From: Sulfuritalea sp.
Lineage (GTDB): Bacteria > Pseudomonadota > Gammaproteobacteria > Burkholderiales > Rhodocyclaceae
Assembly: GCA_016716965.1 (NCBI GenBank)
Contig: JADJUP010000030.1
Location: 1-64,000, forward strand
DNA: 64,000 nt
Reading direction: 5' to 3'
The notes under the pieces are model-generated. The model did not search any database. It had not been told where the DNA came from and was given only the letters and a program-made list of their open reading frames with translations. Below, piece after piece: positions 8,287-16,584 of the stretch (positions are counted from its first letter, which is position 1; every line of letters starts with the position of its first letter). Position numbers and translations under genes: made by a program.

Positions 8287-8649
8287 TTACGCCTTGCGCG
8301 TAAGTTTCTCCTTGATGCGCGCCGACTTACCGGAACGGTCGCGCAGGTAATACAGCTTGGCGCGACGGACATCGCCGCGGCGCTTGAGCTCGATGCTGGC
8401 GATCAGCGGCGAGTAGGTCTGGAACGTACGCTCGACGCCCTCGCCGGAGGAAATCTTGCGCACGATGAAGTTCGAGTTGAGGCCGCGATTGCGCTTGGAG
8501 ATCACCACGCCTTCGAAAGCCTGGACGCGCTTGCGATCGCCTTCGACCACGTTCACGTTCACCACCACGGTATCGCCGGGCGCGAACTCGGGTACGGTCT
8601 TGCCCAGGCGTTCGATTTCTTCCTTTTCGAGTTGCTGAATCAGGTTCAT
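8287..8649 (-). CDS. rplS: 50S ribosomal protein L19
   Basis: 120 aa, full length. It has the L19 opening MNLIQQLEKEEIERLGK, the conserved FAPGDTVVVNVNVVEG segment and the ERTFQTYSPLI region that contacts 16S/23S rRNA at the subunit interface. It is last in the classical rpsP-rimM-trmD-rplS operon, separated from trmD by 84 nt. Confidence 0.97.
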   Translation of the reverse strand: MNLIQQLEKEEIERLGKTVPEFAPGDTVVVNVNVVEGDRKRVQAFEGVVISKRNRGLNSNFIVRKISSGEGVERTFQTYSPLIASIELKRRGDVRRAKLYYLRDRSGKSARIKEKLTRKA

Positions 8650-8733
8650 GCTTTACTCCATATCTTGTGGCTACGGATGCTTCCCGTCAGCCTTGCGCGC
8701 AGAGCAGGACAAAAGTCTTGATACGCGCTGTTT

Positions 8734-9489
8734 CTAATTGACCTCCCGCTGGAACTCGCCCAGCAGTATGGCCTCTTCACTGCTCAGCCCCCTCGTCTCG
8801 ATCAGATCCGGGCGCCGTTGCCACGTCCGACCCAACGCCTGTTTCAAGCGCCAGCGCCGTATTGCCTCATGGTTGCCGGACAGCAAAACCGCCGGTACCG
8901 CAATTCCTTCATACACCTCCGGCCGCGTGTAGTGCGGACAGTCCAGCAAGCCTGCGGCAAACGAATCTTCCGCTGCCGAGGCCTCGTCGTTCAGTGCTCC
9001 CGGCAGCAACCTGATGCAGGCATCCATCAGGGCCATTGCCGCCAGTTCTCCGCCGGACAATACAAAATCGCCCAGCGACAATTCCTCATCCACGCAGCGC
9101 TCGATTACGCGCTCGTCTATTCCTTCGTAGCGCCCGCACAACAGGATCGCTCCACCTTCCTCTACCAGTTCGACAACTCGACGCTGGTCGATCGGCCGCC
9201 CTTGCGGCGAAAGGTAGATCACTTTCGCCGTAGCGCCAGCGCCGACTCTTGTCGCTGCCTTCGCCGCATCAATCGCCTGCTCCAGCGGGGAGGCCATCAT
9301 CACCATCCCGGGGCCACCGCCATACGGCCGGTCATCCACCGTTCTATGCACATCTCGCGTCCACTCTCGCGGGTTGCGAAACTCCACCTGCCACAACCCG
9401 CGCTCCAGCGCCCGCCTTGAAATACCTGAGCCGGTCAAGGCCGCGAACATCTCGGGGAACAGCGTAATGACGTCGAAGCGCAAACTCAC
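8734..9489 (-). CDS. trmD: tRNA (guanine37-N1)-methyltransferase
   Basis: 251 aa. Methylates G37 of tRNAs reading CNN and related codons, preventing +1 frameshifting. The trefoil-knot SAM site is clear: VIYLSPQGRPIDQ, LLCGRYEGIDERV and GDFVLSGGELA. The dispersed repeat encodes RVGAGATA at about residues 81-88, just before the first knot strand. From memory, the E. coli enzyme has about four fewer residues there, so the repeat may be an insertion tolerated in a loop. The start overlaps the rimM stop by 4 bp. Confidence 0.97.
   Translation of the reverse strand: MSLRFDVITLFPEMFAALTGSGISRRALERGLWQVEFRNPREWTRDVHRTVDDRPYGGGPGMVMMASPLEQAIDAAKAATRVGAGATAKVIYLSPQGRPIDQRRVVELVEEGGAILLCGRYEGIDERVIERCVDEELSLGDFVLSGGELAAMALMDACIRLLPGALNDEASAAEDSFAAGLLDCPHYTRPEVYEGIAVPAVLLSGNHEAIRRWRLKQALGRTWQRRPDLIETRGLSSEEAILLGEFQREVN
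9227..9248 (-). repeat. Dispersed repeat copy 3 (inside trmD)
   Basis: Variable pair CT; read on the coding strand as RVGAGATA. The next copy to the right is 21.7 kb away. Confidence 0.9.
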
Positions 9490-9992
9490 CAGTCACTATC
9501 CCAGTCGACACGCACCAACTTCGCCGTGACATCGACCTTCCTGACCACCTGCTCGACAAAAGGCAGCAACCGCTCCCGCTCGCCGTCCGCCACTACCAGC
9601 ACCTCGTTCGCGCCTGTCTCAATCAGTGACTTGACGCAGCCCAGCGGCTGATCCTGCATATTCACAACATCAAGGCCGACCAGGTCGGCCCAGTAGTACT
9701 CATCCTGAGCCGGCGCCGGCAATGCTTCGCGCGGTGCGCCGAAATAACAACTGCCCAAGGCCTCCGATGCATCGCGATCATCGATCCCGGACAGTTTGGC
9801 CACGACACCGTCGCCATGCAGCTTTATCGCCTCAAGAACGCGGGGCGTCCAGCGTTCCGCAGGCGCATCGGCATCCGCCGAGAGCCACCATTGCGGCATC
9901 TTTCGCCATGCCTCGGGGTCATCGCCGAAGGCGTGCACCCTCAACCAGCCTTGAACCCCGAACGGGGCGACAATGCGCCCCAACACGATCAT
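9486..9992 (-). CDS. rimM: Ribosome maturation factor RimM
   Basis: 168 aa. Assists 30S head maturation through ribosomal protein S19. The N-terminal RimM domain starts MIVLGRIVAPFGVQGWLRVHAF. The C-terminal PRC-barrel segment contains YYWADLVGLDVVN and the acidic end ERLLPFVEQVVRKVDVTAKLVRVDWD. It lies 5 nt downstream of rpsP and overlaps trmD, the standard order. Confidence 0.96.
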   Translation of the reverse strand: MIVLGRIVAPFGVQGWLRVHAFGDDPEAWRKMPQWWLSADADAPAERWTPRVLEAIKLHGDGVVAKLSGIDDRDASEALGSCYFGAPREALPAPAQDEYYWADLVGLDVVNMQDQPLGCVKSLIETGANEVLVVADGERERLLPFVEQVVRKVDVTAKLVRVDWDSDW

Positions 9993-9997
9993 GCGAA

Positions 9998-10252
9998 TCA
10001 GGCAGCCTTGGTAGCGGCCGCCTGCTTGACCAGACGGGCTGCGGTCGGCGACAGTTGGGCGCCATGCCCCTGCCAGTAGGCCAGGCGCTCGGTGTTGATC
10101 ACGAGGCCCTGCTCGCTCGCGGCGGCGACAGGATTGTAGTAGCCGATGCGCTCGATAAAGCGACCGTCACGGCGATTGCGCGAATCGGCAACCACCATAT
10201 TGAAGAACGGGCGCTTTTTGGCGCCGCTGCGGGCCAGACGAATAACAACCAT
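9998..10252 (-). CDS. rpsP: 30S ribosomal protein S16
   Basis: 84 aa. It begins MVVIRLARSGAKKRPFFNMV, the S16 signature, and continues DSRNRRDGRFIERIGYYNP. First gene of the rpsP-rimM-trmD-rplS operon, with its own promoter upstream (10284-10312). The ATG at 10252 is preceded by AAGAGAA at a suitable distance; a longer open frame upstream has no S16 similarity. Confidence 0.97.
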   Translation of the reverse strand: MVVIRLARSGAKKRPFFNMVVADSRNRRDGRFIERIGYYNPVAAASEQGLVINTERLAYWQGHGAQLSPTAARLVKQAAATKAA

Positions 10253-10283
10253 GGTGTTCTCTTGAAAAGCGGGAAAGCCGGCG

Positions 10284-10312
10284 ATTCTATTGCAAAGACA
10301 GGGATAAAACAA
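10284..10312 (-). promoter_or_regulatory. Sigma-70 promoter of rpsP operon
   Basis: On the minus strand TTGTTT (10312-10307), a 17-bp spacer, then TAGAAT (10289-10284). The predicted start near 10277 gives a leader of about 25 nt. Confidence 0.65.
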
Positions 10313-10446
10313 GAAGTTGTCCCCCTTTTTGGCCAGGGGAGTCCGACTCCGCCAAATACGAGTTGCTTCCCACCCCCGACCGTCCAGAACAAGGGAACGG
10401 CCTGACTTCCGATGGCCTGTGAGTACACGACCGCCTCGCTTACTCC

Positions 10447-12102
10447 GTGGCAGTGACCAATGCCCGGACGACCCCAACTCCATCAAGGATCGAGTACTCC
10501 TTGAGTCCTGACGTCATCAAGCGCAAGGAAAGAAAATGCATCCAGTTTCCACTAGAATCGGAATTCATACCGGCTGTCCTGACCAAAATGCGCCGCAATC
10601 AGACATTGCCCCCCCCTCATCCTCTGCTGCAGCAGGCGCTGGACTGGCTCGCCGAACCGGCGAAAGATGATCCGCTCCTGGATCTGATACCTCTGCGCAA
10701 GCACCTCGCGGCAATTGGGTCGCTGCAGATTCCCGTTCTGCATCGCCTGAAGATCGACGAACTGCTGCAAGAAAGAGCCGAACGTATCGACGAAGCGCTC
10801 ATTCCGCTGCTGCTTGATGTAAAACTGCCGCTCCCCGTATCGCTAGGAACCGTTGCCCACAGTCTGATTGGCTTGCGCGCGGAACTCGGTGAAACCTGGT
10901 TGCGCATCGCAGGCGAAGCCGATCCCCACGATCTGGCCCGCGTAAATCGCAGCCGACCACAGATATGCCTGCAGGGAATTAACAACCTCGCCAGTCAATT
11001 CATGGCGGTACAAGTCGTAGCGATACCGACACCCATGAATTTCTGGCGAAACTGCCAGGAAATCTATCATGCTGCGCACGAGTCGGTGGATCCGGACTCG
11101 ACACTTCCCGCCGAAATTGCGGCAATCGATGCCAAGTTCAAAGCCATGCTGGCACTCACTGCGGCGCAACCGGAAGGGCTCACGCCACGCGAAATCGTGT
11201 TCCTTGCTGAGTACCTGGAATCAACAGCTGGACTTACGAGAATCGACCCGATTGCGCCGGAAGCGTCTGATGACTGGTACTGGCTCGACCTGAGCATGGA
11301 TCAACCGCCGGTTCCACTTGAACGAATGAAACCGAGCGGTGGCCAATGTCTCTATATCCGCTTCGGTGAGCTTGCCCTGGAGGCGGCGCGGCACCTCGAA
11401 CAACTGAACGAAGGCATTCCGCCGCGAACGCTCGGGCTTCCACTGCAAGCTGCCGGCGCCGACTACCGCAATGCACTTGAACGCGCCAGGCAGCACTGGG
11501 CGGCCCCGCGCCGACGCAGCTTCAATCGCCGGCCGCAGTCATTGCCGGTGGAAGTTTGCACCCAGTTGAGTTCTATCTGGACGGCCCTTAAGGGGGAATC
11601 CGAGTTGGACCCGACTTCCTCGGTCTGCGAACTGACATACAGCGACTGGACGCTACTAAATGAAGGTCCATCCGGTTATGCGATCGTGCATGTTGTAGGA
11701 GCGGTCATGGGTATCGTGCCGGGCTGCGCGGTGGGATTGCGCACGGGTGCCGGAGCGGCCTGGCAAATCTGCCTCGTCCGCTGGGCTCGCAGCCGAAGCA
11801 GCAGCCATGTCGAACTTGGACTGGAAGTCATCTCGCCATCCGCGAAGCCGGTTCGAATCCAGGCGATCGGCGCTCGGAATCCCGAGCCGCCGGTACCCGC
11901 CTTGCTGCTCCCTGCCCTGCCCAGCATCAATCGCAGTGAATCCATACTTGCCGGACGCGGCAATTACAATTCCCGTCCATTCACATTGGTGCAGGAAACC
12001 GAATCCCAGTTGCAGGTCGCGGAATACATTCCGCAAAGGACCCTGATCGAGACATCCAGCATCGAGGTCTTCGAGTTCGTGCGCAATCGTTCCGCCAGTT
12101 AG
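10447..12102 (+). CDS. Hypothetical protein with PilZ-like C-terminal domain
   Basis: Up to 551 aa, soluble. The N-terminal two thirds is mostly helical and unrecognised. Near residues 390-470 the segments DWTLLNEGPSGYAIVH, VGLRTGAGAAWQICLVRW and VELGLEVISPSA resemble the beta-barrel of PilZ-type c-di-GMP proteins, but no RxxxR motif is obvious, so ligand binding is uncertain. The start is doubtful: the open frame begins at GTG 10447, an in-frame ATG occurs at 10588, and a better-placed ATG at 10536 (after AAGGAAAGA) is in another frame separated by a run of eight C at 10609-10616. The 3' end overlaps the convergent yihY by 4 bp. Confidence 0.6.
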   Translation: MAVTNARTTPTPSRIEYSLSPDVIKRKERKCIQFPLESEFIPAVLTKMRRNQTLPPPHPLLQQALDWLAEPAKDDPLLDLIPLRKHLAAIGSLQIPVLHRLKIDELLQERAERIDEALIPLLLDVKLPLPVSLGTVAHSLIGLRAELGETWLRIAGEADPHDLARVNRSRPQICLQGINNLASQFMAVQVVAIPTPMNFWRNCQEIYHAAHESVDPDSTLPAEIAAIDAKFKAMLALTAAQPEGLTPREIVFLAEYLESTAGLTRIDPIAPEASDDWYWLDLSMDQPPVPLERMKPSGGQCLYIRFGELALEAARHLEQLNEGIPPRTLGLPLQAAGADYRNALERARQHWAAPRRRSFNRRPQSLPVEVCTQLSSIWTALKGESELDPTSSVCELTYSDWTLLNEGPSGYAIVHVVGAVMGIVPGCAVGLRTGAGAAWQICLVRWARSRSSSHVELGLEVISPSAKPVRIQAIGARNPEPPVPALLLPALPSINRSESILAGRGNYNSRPFTLVQETESQLQVAEYIPQRTLIETSSIEVFEFVRNRSAS

Positions 12103-12920
12103 GGCCGAGACGACTCAGGCAGCTCCGCGACGATCAGGGCGCCGACCAGTATTACGCTCCAGGATGCATAGAGCCATATCAAAAACATTGGGATCGCCGA
12201 AAACGCCCCATAGACGACCGCGTTCACAGTGAATCCGGTAGCAATATAGAGCGTAAAGAGTTTCTGCAGACCGACGAAGCCGATGGCTGCCGCAGCGCCG
12301 CCGAGAGTTGCATGCCATACATTGACGGGCCGATTCGGCACTCCCCAGTAAAGCAGTCCGAACAGCGCACTCATAAACAGGAATGGCAGCAGGCCGCGAA
12401 TTACGAAGGCGTTCACCCACAGAGGTTCGTGCAGGACTCCGAACGAGACGCCAACGACAAATGAAATCGCTACCAGGCTTGCACCGAAAACCAGCGGCCC
12501 CAACAGCAGTGCAAGCCCGTGAATGGCCAGTCGCCGCAAAAAGGGACGCCCGGAACGCACTTTCCAAATCTGATTAAAGGTCCGTTCGATTGTCAACATC
12601 TGCATCAACGCCGTTACCGCAAGAACCATGACACCAAAAAAAGTAAGCCGGCCGGCACGTGTCGCAAACTGCCCAATGTATTTGGCGATGATTGCGCCGG
12701 CCTTGTCAGGCAGCAGATTGGTTAGCAGGAACTTTTCCAGAGCGGTACCGAGCCCGACTCCGACCGGGAGATATGAAACAAGCGCGAATGCGCCGGCAAT
12801 CATGGGAACCAAGCCAATAAGGGTAGCGAATGAGAGCGCCGCAGCCGTCTGCACGCAGTGTTCGCGATGAAATCTTCGAGCAGTGCGGGCGATCAGCCGA
12901 AAGGGTGCCAGTAGCCACAT
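12099..12920 (-). CDS. yihY: YihY-family inner-membrane protein
   Basis: 273 aa with about six membrane helices. The family opening FHREHCVQTAAALSFATLIGLVPM and later TFNQIWKVRSGRPFLRRL and MFLIWLYASWSVILVGA are typical of YihY/BrkB proteins (once annotated as ribonuclease BN, now considered membrane proteins of unknown role). The ATG at 12920 is preferred, because the longer frame would overlap the divergent wrbA start. Convergent with the PilZ-like gene at its 3' end. Confidence 0.85.
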   Translation of the reverse strand: MWLLAPFRLIARTARRFHREHCVQTAAALSFATLIGLVPMIAGAFALVSYLPVGVGLGTALEKFLLTNLLPDKAGAIIAKYIGQFATRAGRLTFFGVMVLAVTALMQMLTIERTFNQIWKVRSGRPFLRRLAIHGLALLLGPLVFGASLVAISFVVGVSFGVLHEPLWVNAFVIRGLLPFLFMSALFGLLYWGVPNRPVNVWHATLGGAAAAIGFVGLQKLFTLYIATGFTVNAVVYGAFSAIPMFLIWLYASWSVILVGALIVAELPESSRP

Positions 12921-12948
12921 ATAATCGAATTCTACTGGAGGCGGAAAA

Positions 12949-13560
12949 ATGCAAGCGGCTGGCAAAACTCAGGAAATACTTGTTCTTTACTATAGCCACC
13001 ATGGTGCGACCCGTGAGTTGGCTCACCACATCGCGCGCGGAATCGAGCAGGCCAAAGGCGTCTGCGCGCGCGTGCGCACGGTGCCGAAAGTATCCACAGT
13101 ATGCGAGGCAACCGCCTCGGACATTCCGGATGCGGGAGCACCGTTTGTCGAATTGCGCGACCTTGCGGAATGCATGGCGCTGGCGATAGGCAGCCCTACG
13201 CGCTTCGGCAACATGGCAGCGCCGCTAAAGTACTTTCTCGATTCGACCAGCGAACTTTGGCTGAAAGGCGCGCTGGCCGGGAAGCCCGCCGCTGTCTTTA
13301 CTTCGACATCGACCATGCACGGTGGCCAGGAATCGACGCTGCTATCGATGATGCTGCCCCTGCTTCACCACGGGATGATGATTGTCGGCATTCCCTACAC
13401 CGAAGCAGCACTCTCGGAAACCCGCGAGGGCGGTACCCCGTACGGGGCGAGTCATGTCAGCGGAATGAACGGAAGCACGACGCCCAGCACCCACGAAAAG
13501 GCGCTGGCGATTGCACTCGGGTACCGACTGGCCGAAACCGCGAAGAAACTAGCGGCATGA
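12949..13560 (+). CDS. wrbA: NAD(P)H:quinone oxidoreductase, flavodoxin type
   Basis: 203 aa. Two-electron reduction of quinones with FMN. The FMN phosphate loop is LYYSHHGATRELAHH near the N-terminus; the isoalloxazine contacts lie in GSPTRFGNMAAPLKYFLD and TSTSTMHGGQE. A strong GGAGG Shine-Dalgarno precedes the ATG, and a TATAAT box at 12920-12925 could serve as its -10, though no good -35 is seen. The stop overlaps the following gene by 4 bp. Confidence 0.9.
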   Translation: MQAAGKTQEILVLYYSHHGATRELAHHIARGIEQAKGVCARVRTVPKVSTVCEATASDIPDAGAPFVELRDLAECMALAIGSPTRFGNMAAPLKYFLDSTSELWLKGALAGKPAAVFTSTSTMHGGQESTLLSMMLPLLHHGMMIVGIPYTEAALSETREGGTPYGASHVSGMNGSTTPSTHEKALAIALGYRLAETAKKLAA

Positions 13561-13916
13561 ATTCGTGGTTCAACCGATTGGCTGCAGTCAGCCTGATCAG
13601 CCTGCTATTCCTTTGCTTGTCCTGGGAACTGTGGCTCGCGCCATTGCGTCCGGGTGGCTCAATGCTGGCTCTCAAGGCCCTGCCGCTGCTGCTCCCCCTG
13701 TTCGGCATTCTGCGCGGCAAACGCTATACCCACCAGTGGACATCAATGCTGTCGCTTGCCTATGTCGCAGAGGGCCTGGTGCGAGCGGCCTCCGACGAAG
13801 GCACAAGCCAGATTCTGGCGATGGCCGAAATCATCACGGCAACCGGCCTGTTCGCCGGATGCCTCGGCCACGCACGCGTAACAGCCCCCTCCCGTGCCGT
13901 CAAAGCTGCGGATTGA
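13557..13916 (+). CDS. DUF2069 membrane protein
   Basis: 119 aa with three or four hydrophobic segments (LISLLFLCLSWELWLAPL, LKALPLLLPLFGILRGK, LSLAYVAEGLVRA). The sequence, including KRYTHQWTSMLSLAYVAEG, fits the DUF2069 family commonly found next to wrbA in betaproteobacteria. It overlaps wrbA by 4 bp and is presumably co-translated. Its last 17 bp overlap the convergent leuA 3' end. Function unknown; an inner-membrane location is expected. Confidence 0.8.
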   Translation: MNSWFNRLAAVSLISLLFLCLSWELWLAPLRPGGSMLALKALPLLLPLFGILRGKRYTHQWTSMLSLAYVAEGLVRAASDEGTSQILAMAEIITATGLFAGCLGHARVTAPSRAVKAAD

Positions 13917-15438
13917 GCTTTTCCTGGCCATAACGCAGTTTGTTGAGTGCGTTGATATAGGCCTTGGCGGACGCAACCACGATGTCGGTATCAGCGCCCT
14001 GACCATTTACGATCCGTCCGTCCTTGGCAAGACGCACGGTAACTTCACCCTGGGCATCCGTCCCCGTCGTAATCGCATTTACGGAATACAGCAGGAGTTC
14101 GGAGCCACTCATCGCTACCGTTTCAATGGCCTTGAAGGTCGCGTCTACCGGACCGCTGCCGCTTGACTCGGCCTGTAGCTCGGCACCACCTGCGGACAAG
14201 GTCAGACGGGCAAGCGGGACCTCCCCGGTTTCCGAGTGAAACATCGACGAGACCAACTTGTAATGTTCATCATCCGTGACGACCATTTCGTCGCTCATCA
14301 ACGCATGCAAGTCCTCGTCGAATATCTCATGTTTCTTGTCAGCGAGTTCCTTGAAATGCGCAAATGCAACGTTTAGAACCTGCTCACTTTCGACCTCGAT
14401 CCCAAGCTCCTTTAGGCGGGCCTTGAAGGCGGTGCGACCCGAATGCTTGCCGAGCACCAGCTTGTTGGCATTCCAGCCAACATCTTCGGCACGCATGATT
14501 TCGTAGGTTTCCCGATGCTTGAGTACCCCATCCTGATGAATTCCCGACTCGTGCGCAAAGGCGTTCGCGCCGACAATCGCCTTGTTCGGCTGCACGGGAA
14601 ATCCGGTAATGCTGGAGACCATCTTGGACGCAGCAACAATCTGCGTCGTGTCGATGCGAGTCACGCATGGAAATACGTCTTGTCGCGTATGAACCGCCAT
14701 GACAATTTCTTCCAGCGCGGCATTGCCTGCACGCTCGCCAAGACCATTTATGGTGCATTCGACCTGGCGTGCGCCTGCCATGACGGCAGCGAGGCTGTTC
14801 GCAACGGCAAGACCCAGGTCATTGTGGCAATGCACCGACCATATCACCTTGTCCGAACCTGGAATCCGCTCGCGCAGCTGCCTGATTCTATCGGCATATT
14901 GCTCGGGTACGTTATAACCCACCGTGTCAGGAATGTTGATGGTGCTAGCGCCTTCCTTGATCACCGCCTCGATGATCCTGCAAAGAAACTCCAGATCGGA
15001 ACGCCCCGCGTCTTCGCAAGAAAACTCGACGTCATCGATGCCGTTTCGAGCAAATCGAACGGCCTTCTGCGCCGCCACCAATACATCCTCGGGTGCCATG
15101 CGCAGCTTCTTTTCCATATGAATCGGGCTGGTAGCAATGAAAGTATGAATGCGTCCCGATCTTGCAGGCCTTACAGCATCCAGCGCCCGCGCGATATCCT
15201 TGTCGAAGGCGCGACACAGGCCGGCAACGGTAGACTCCTTGATGGCCTCGGCCACAGCCTTTACTGCTTCAAAATCCCCATTGGAGGCAGCCGGGAAACC
15301 TGCCTCGATGACATCTACTCGCATCCTCTCAAGCTGGCGGGCGATCCGCAGCTTTTCCTCCTTCGTCATCGATGCGCCGGGACTCTGCTCACCGTCACGC
15401 AATGTCGTATCGAAAATGATCAATTGATCTTTGGCCAT
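13900..15438 (-). CDS. leuA: 2-isopropylmalate synthase
   Basis: 512 aa. Condenses acetyl-CoA with 2-oxoisovalerate, the committed step of leucine synthesis. Catalytic-domain motifs are FDTTLRDGEQSPG, HCHNDLGLAVANSLAA (metal-binding HxH) and NGLGERAGNAALEE. A C-terminal regulatory domain is present for leucine feedback. The ATG at 15438 has GGAGAG at good spacing. A promoter 205 nt upstream and a Leu-rich mini-ORF between them suggest a leader with regulatory potential. It sits just downstream of pssA and close to ilvBHC, which makes its substrate. Confidence 0.97.
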   Translation of the reverse strand: MAKDQLIIFDTTLRDGEQSPGASMTKEEKLRIARQLERMRVDVIEAGFPAASNGDFEAVKAVAEAIKESTVAGLCRAFDKDIARALDAVRPARSGRIHTFIATSPIHMEKKLRMAPEDVLVAAQKAVRFARNGIDDVEFSCEDAGRSDLEFLCRIIEAVIKEGASTINIPDTVGYNVPEQYADRIRQLRERIPGSDKVIWSVHCHNDLGLAVANSLAAVMAGARQVECTINGLGERAGNAALEEIVMAVHTRQDVFPCVTRIDTTQIVAASKMVSSITGFPVQPNKAIVGANAFAHESGIHQDGVLKHRETYEIMRAEDVGWNANKLVLGKHSGRTAFKARLKELGIEVESEQVLNVAFAHFKELADKKHEIFDEDLHALMSDEMVVTDDEHYKLVSSMFHSETGEVPLARLTLSAGGAELQAESSGSGPVDATFKAIETVAMSGSELLLYSVNAITTGTDAQGEVTVRLAKDGRIVNGQGADTDIVVASAKAYINALNKLRYGQEKLNPQL

Positions 15439-15525
15439 GATTCTCTCCAGGCAAAACAGGAATGGGTTTATCCCGCCCCTCAAGGAGCAGGCACTATCGA
15501 CAACCGGATTGTGTGGGTGGATTTT

Positions 15526-15636
15526 TTAGCGCGCGCGGCGCAGCAGCGGGAGCAATTTCGCCCGCAACGGCTGGCGCGCGATCAGCACGCCTGAGAAGCC
15601 GAGAAACAAAGCAGCAAAGAAAAGTTCTGCAAACAT
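15526..15636 (-). CDS. Possible Leu-rich leader or small membrane peptide (36 aa)
   Basis: Begins MFAELFFAALFLGFSGVLIA, then a basic tail (RQPLRAKLLPLLRRAR). Nine of 36 residues are Leu, with LLPLL near the end. The ATG lies 6 nt after a good -10 box, so it would be the very first codon of the leuA transcript. It could be a leucine-sensing leader peptide, a small single-pass membrane protein, or chance. No classical terminator with a T tract follows before leuA. Confidence 0.35.
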   Translation of the reverse strand: MFAELFFAALFLGFSGVLIARQPLRAKLLPLLRRAR

Positions 15637-15642
15637 GATTGC

Positions 15643-15671
15643 ACTATAAAGACATTAGTCTGGGCGTGCAA
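15643..15671 (-). promoter_or_regulatory. Sigma-70 promoter upstream of leuA
   Basis: On the minus strand TTGCAC (15671-15666), 17-bp spacer, TATAGT (15648-15643). It lies over the 3' end of pssA and would give a leuA leader of about 200 nt. Confidence 0.65.
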
Positions 15672-16422
15672 CAGATTTTCTCTTGGCGCGCCAGCTCCAT
15701 GCTGCCATCAAATAACCCGAAATCGCGTACGCCAAAAACAAGGCGAACAGCACGCCCGGAGGATACGAAGAAACCAGCACATATCCGAGCACGATCACTG
15801 GAAGGACCATGAACGGTACGCTTCGACGCAGATTGATGTCCTTGCCACTCCAATAGGGGAGGGTACTTACCATCGTAACTCCCGAAAACAACGTCAAGGC
15901 GAATGCATACCATCGCACCTCTTCTCCGGGAATATTCAGGTCGTTGATAATCCAGACAAAGCCTGCGACCAGCGCAGCGGCTGCCGGACTTGGCAATCCC
16001 TGAAAATAGCGTTTGTCCACAATGCCGATATTGGTATTGAACCGGGCCAAACGGAGCGCAGCTCCAGCGCAATATACGAAAGCAGCAATCCAGCCCCACT
16101 TCCCCATTCCCTTCATCGCCCACTCAAATGCGATCAAAGCTGGCGCTGCACCAAATGACACCATGTCAGAAAGGGAATCGTATTCGGCACCAAACGCACT
16201 CTGAGTCCGGGTCATTCGTGCAACTCGACCATCCAAACCGTCAAACACCATCGCGATGAAAATTGCCACAGCCGCATTCTCGAAGCGCCCGGTCATTGCC
16301 TGGACGATGGCGTAAAAACCAGCGAAAAGGCCAGCCGTAGTCAGCAGATTGGGTAGCAGGAAGATTCCGCGTCGACGCAATTCCGGATTCATCAACGCCT
16401 TGCGGGGTGGAAGGGGCGGCAT
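15655..16422 (-). CDS. pssA: CDP-diacylglycerol-serine O-phosphatidyltransferase
   Basis: 255 aa, integral membrane. Makes phosphatidylserine from CDP-diacylglycerol and serine. The CDP-alcohol phosphotransferase signature is complete: DGLDGRVARMT, then GAEYDSLSD. Several further hydrophobic helices follow. The ATG at 16422 is preferred over TTG 16428. In many betaproteobacteria the partner psd (phosphatidylserine decarboxylase) lies between ilvC and pssA; here it is absent and a terminator occupies that position. Confidence 0.93.
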   Translation of the reverse strand: MPPLPPRKALMNPELRRRGIFLLPNLLTTAGLFAGFYAIVQAMTGRFENAAVAIFIAMVFDGLDGRVARMTRTQSAFGAEYDSLSDMVSFGAAPALIAFEWAMKGMGKWGWIAAFVYCAGAALRLARFNTNIGIVDKRYFQGLPSPAAAALVAGFVWIINDLNIPGEEVRWYAFALTLFSGVTMVSTLPYWSGKDINLRRSVPFMVLPVIVLGYVLVSSYPPGVLFALFLAYAISGYLMAAWSWRAKRKSVARPD

Positions 16423-16533
16423 TGTCAATGGATAGTAAAAAGCAAATCCTATTCTAACGGTTCAGACGACCTTAACGACGGAACTCTGATCGCCCCAGGG
16501 AACCGATTCGAAATCCTGGCCGATATGGAATTC

Positions 16534-16566
16534 GAAAAAACAAAGGCGCGGCAATGCCGCGCCTTT
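16534..16566 (-). terminator. Rho-independent terminator after ilvC
   Basis: AAAGGCGCGGC and GCCGCGCCTTT pair around a 3-nt loop, followed on the minus strand by GTTTTTT. It ends the ilvB-ilvH-ilvC transcript and separates it from pssA-leuA. Confidence 0.9.
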
Positions 16567-16584
16567 CTCCGACATGCAACAGCG

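Noticed and set aside
11451..11464. TGCCGGCGCCGACT in the PilZ-like gene as a degenerate repeat
   Set aside because: Only half of the word matches; too short to separate from chance in this GC context.
11840..11860. GGTTCGAATCC, a T-loop-like string suggesting a tRNA
   Set aside because: No acceptor or anticodon stem pairs around it, and it lies inside an open coding frame.
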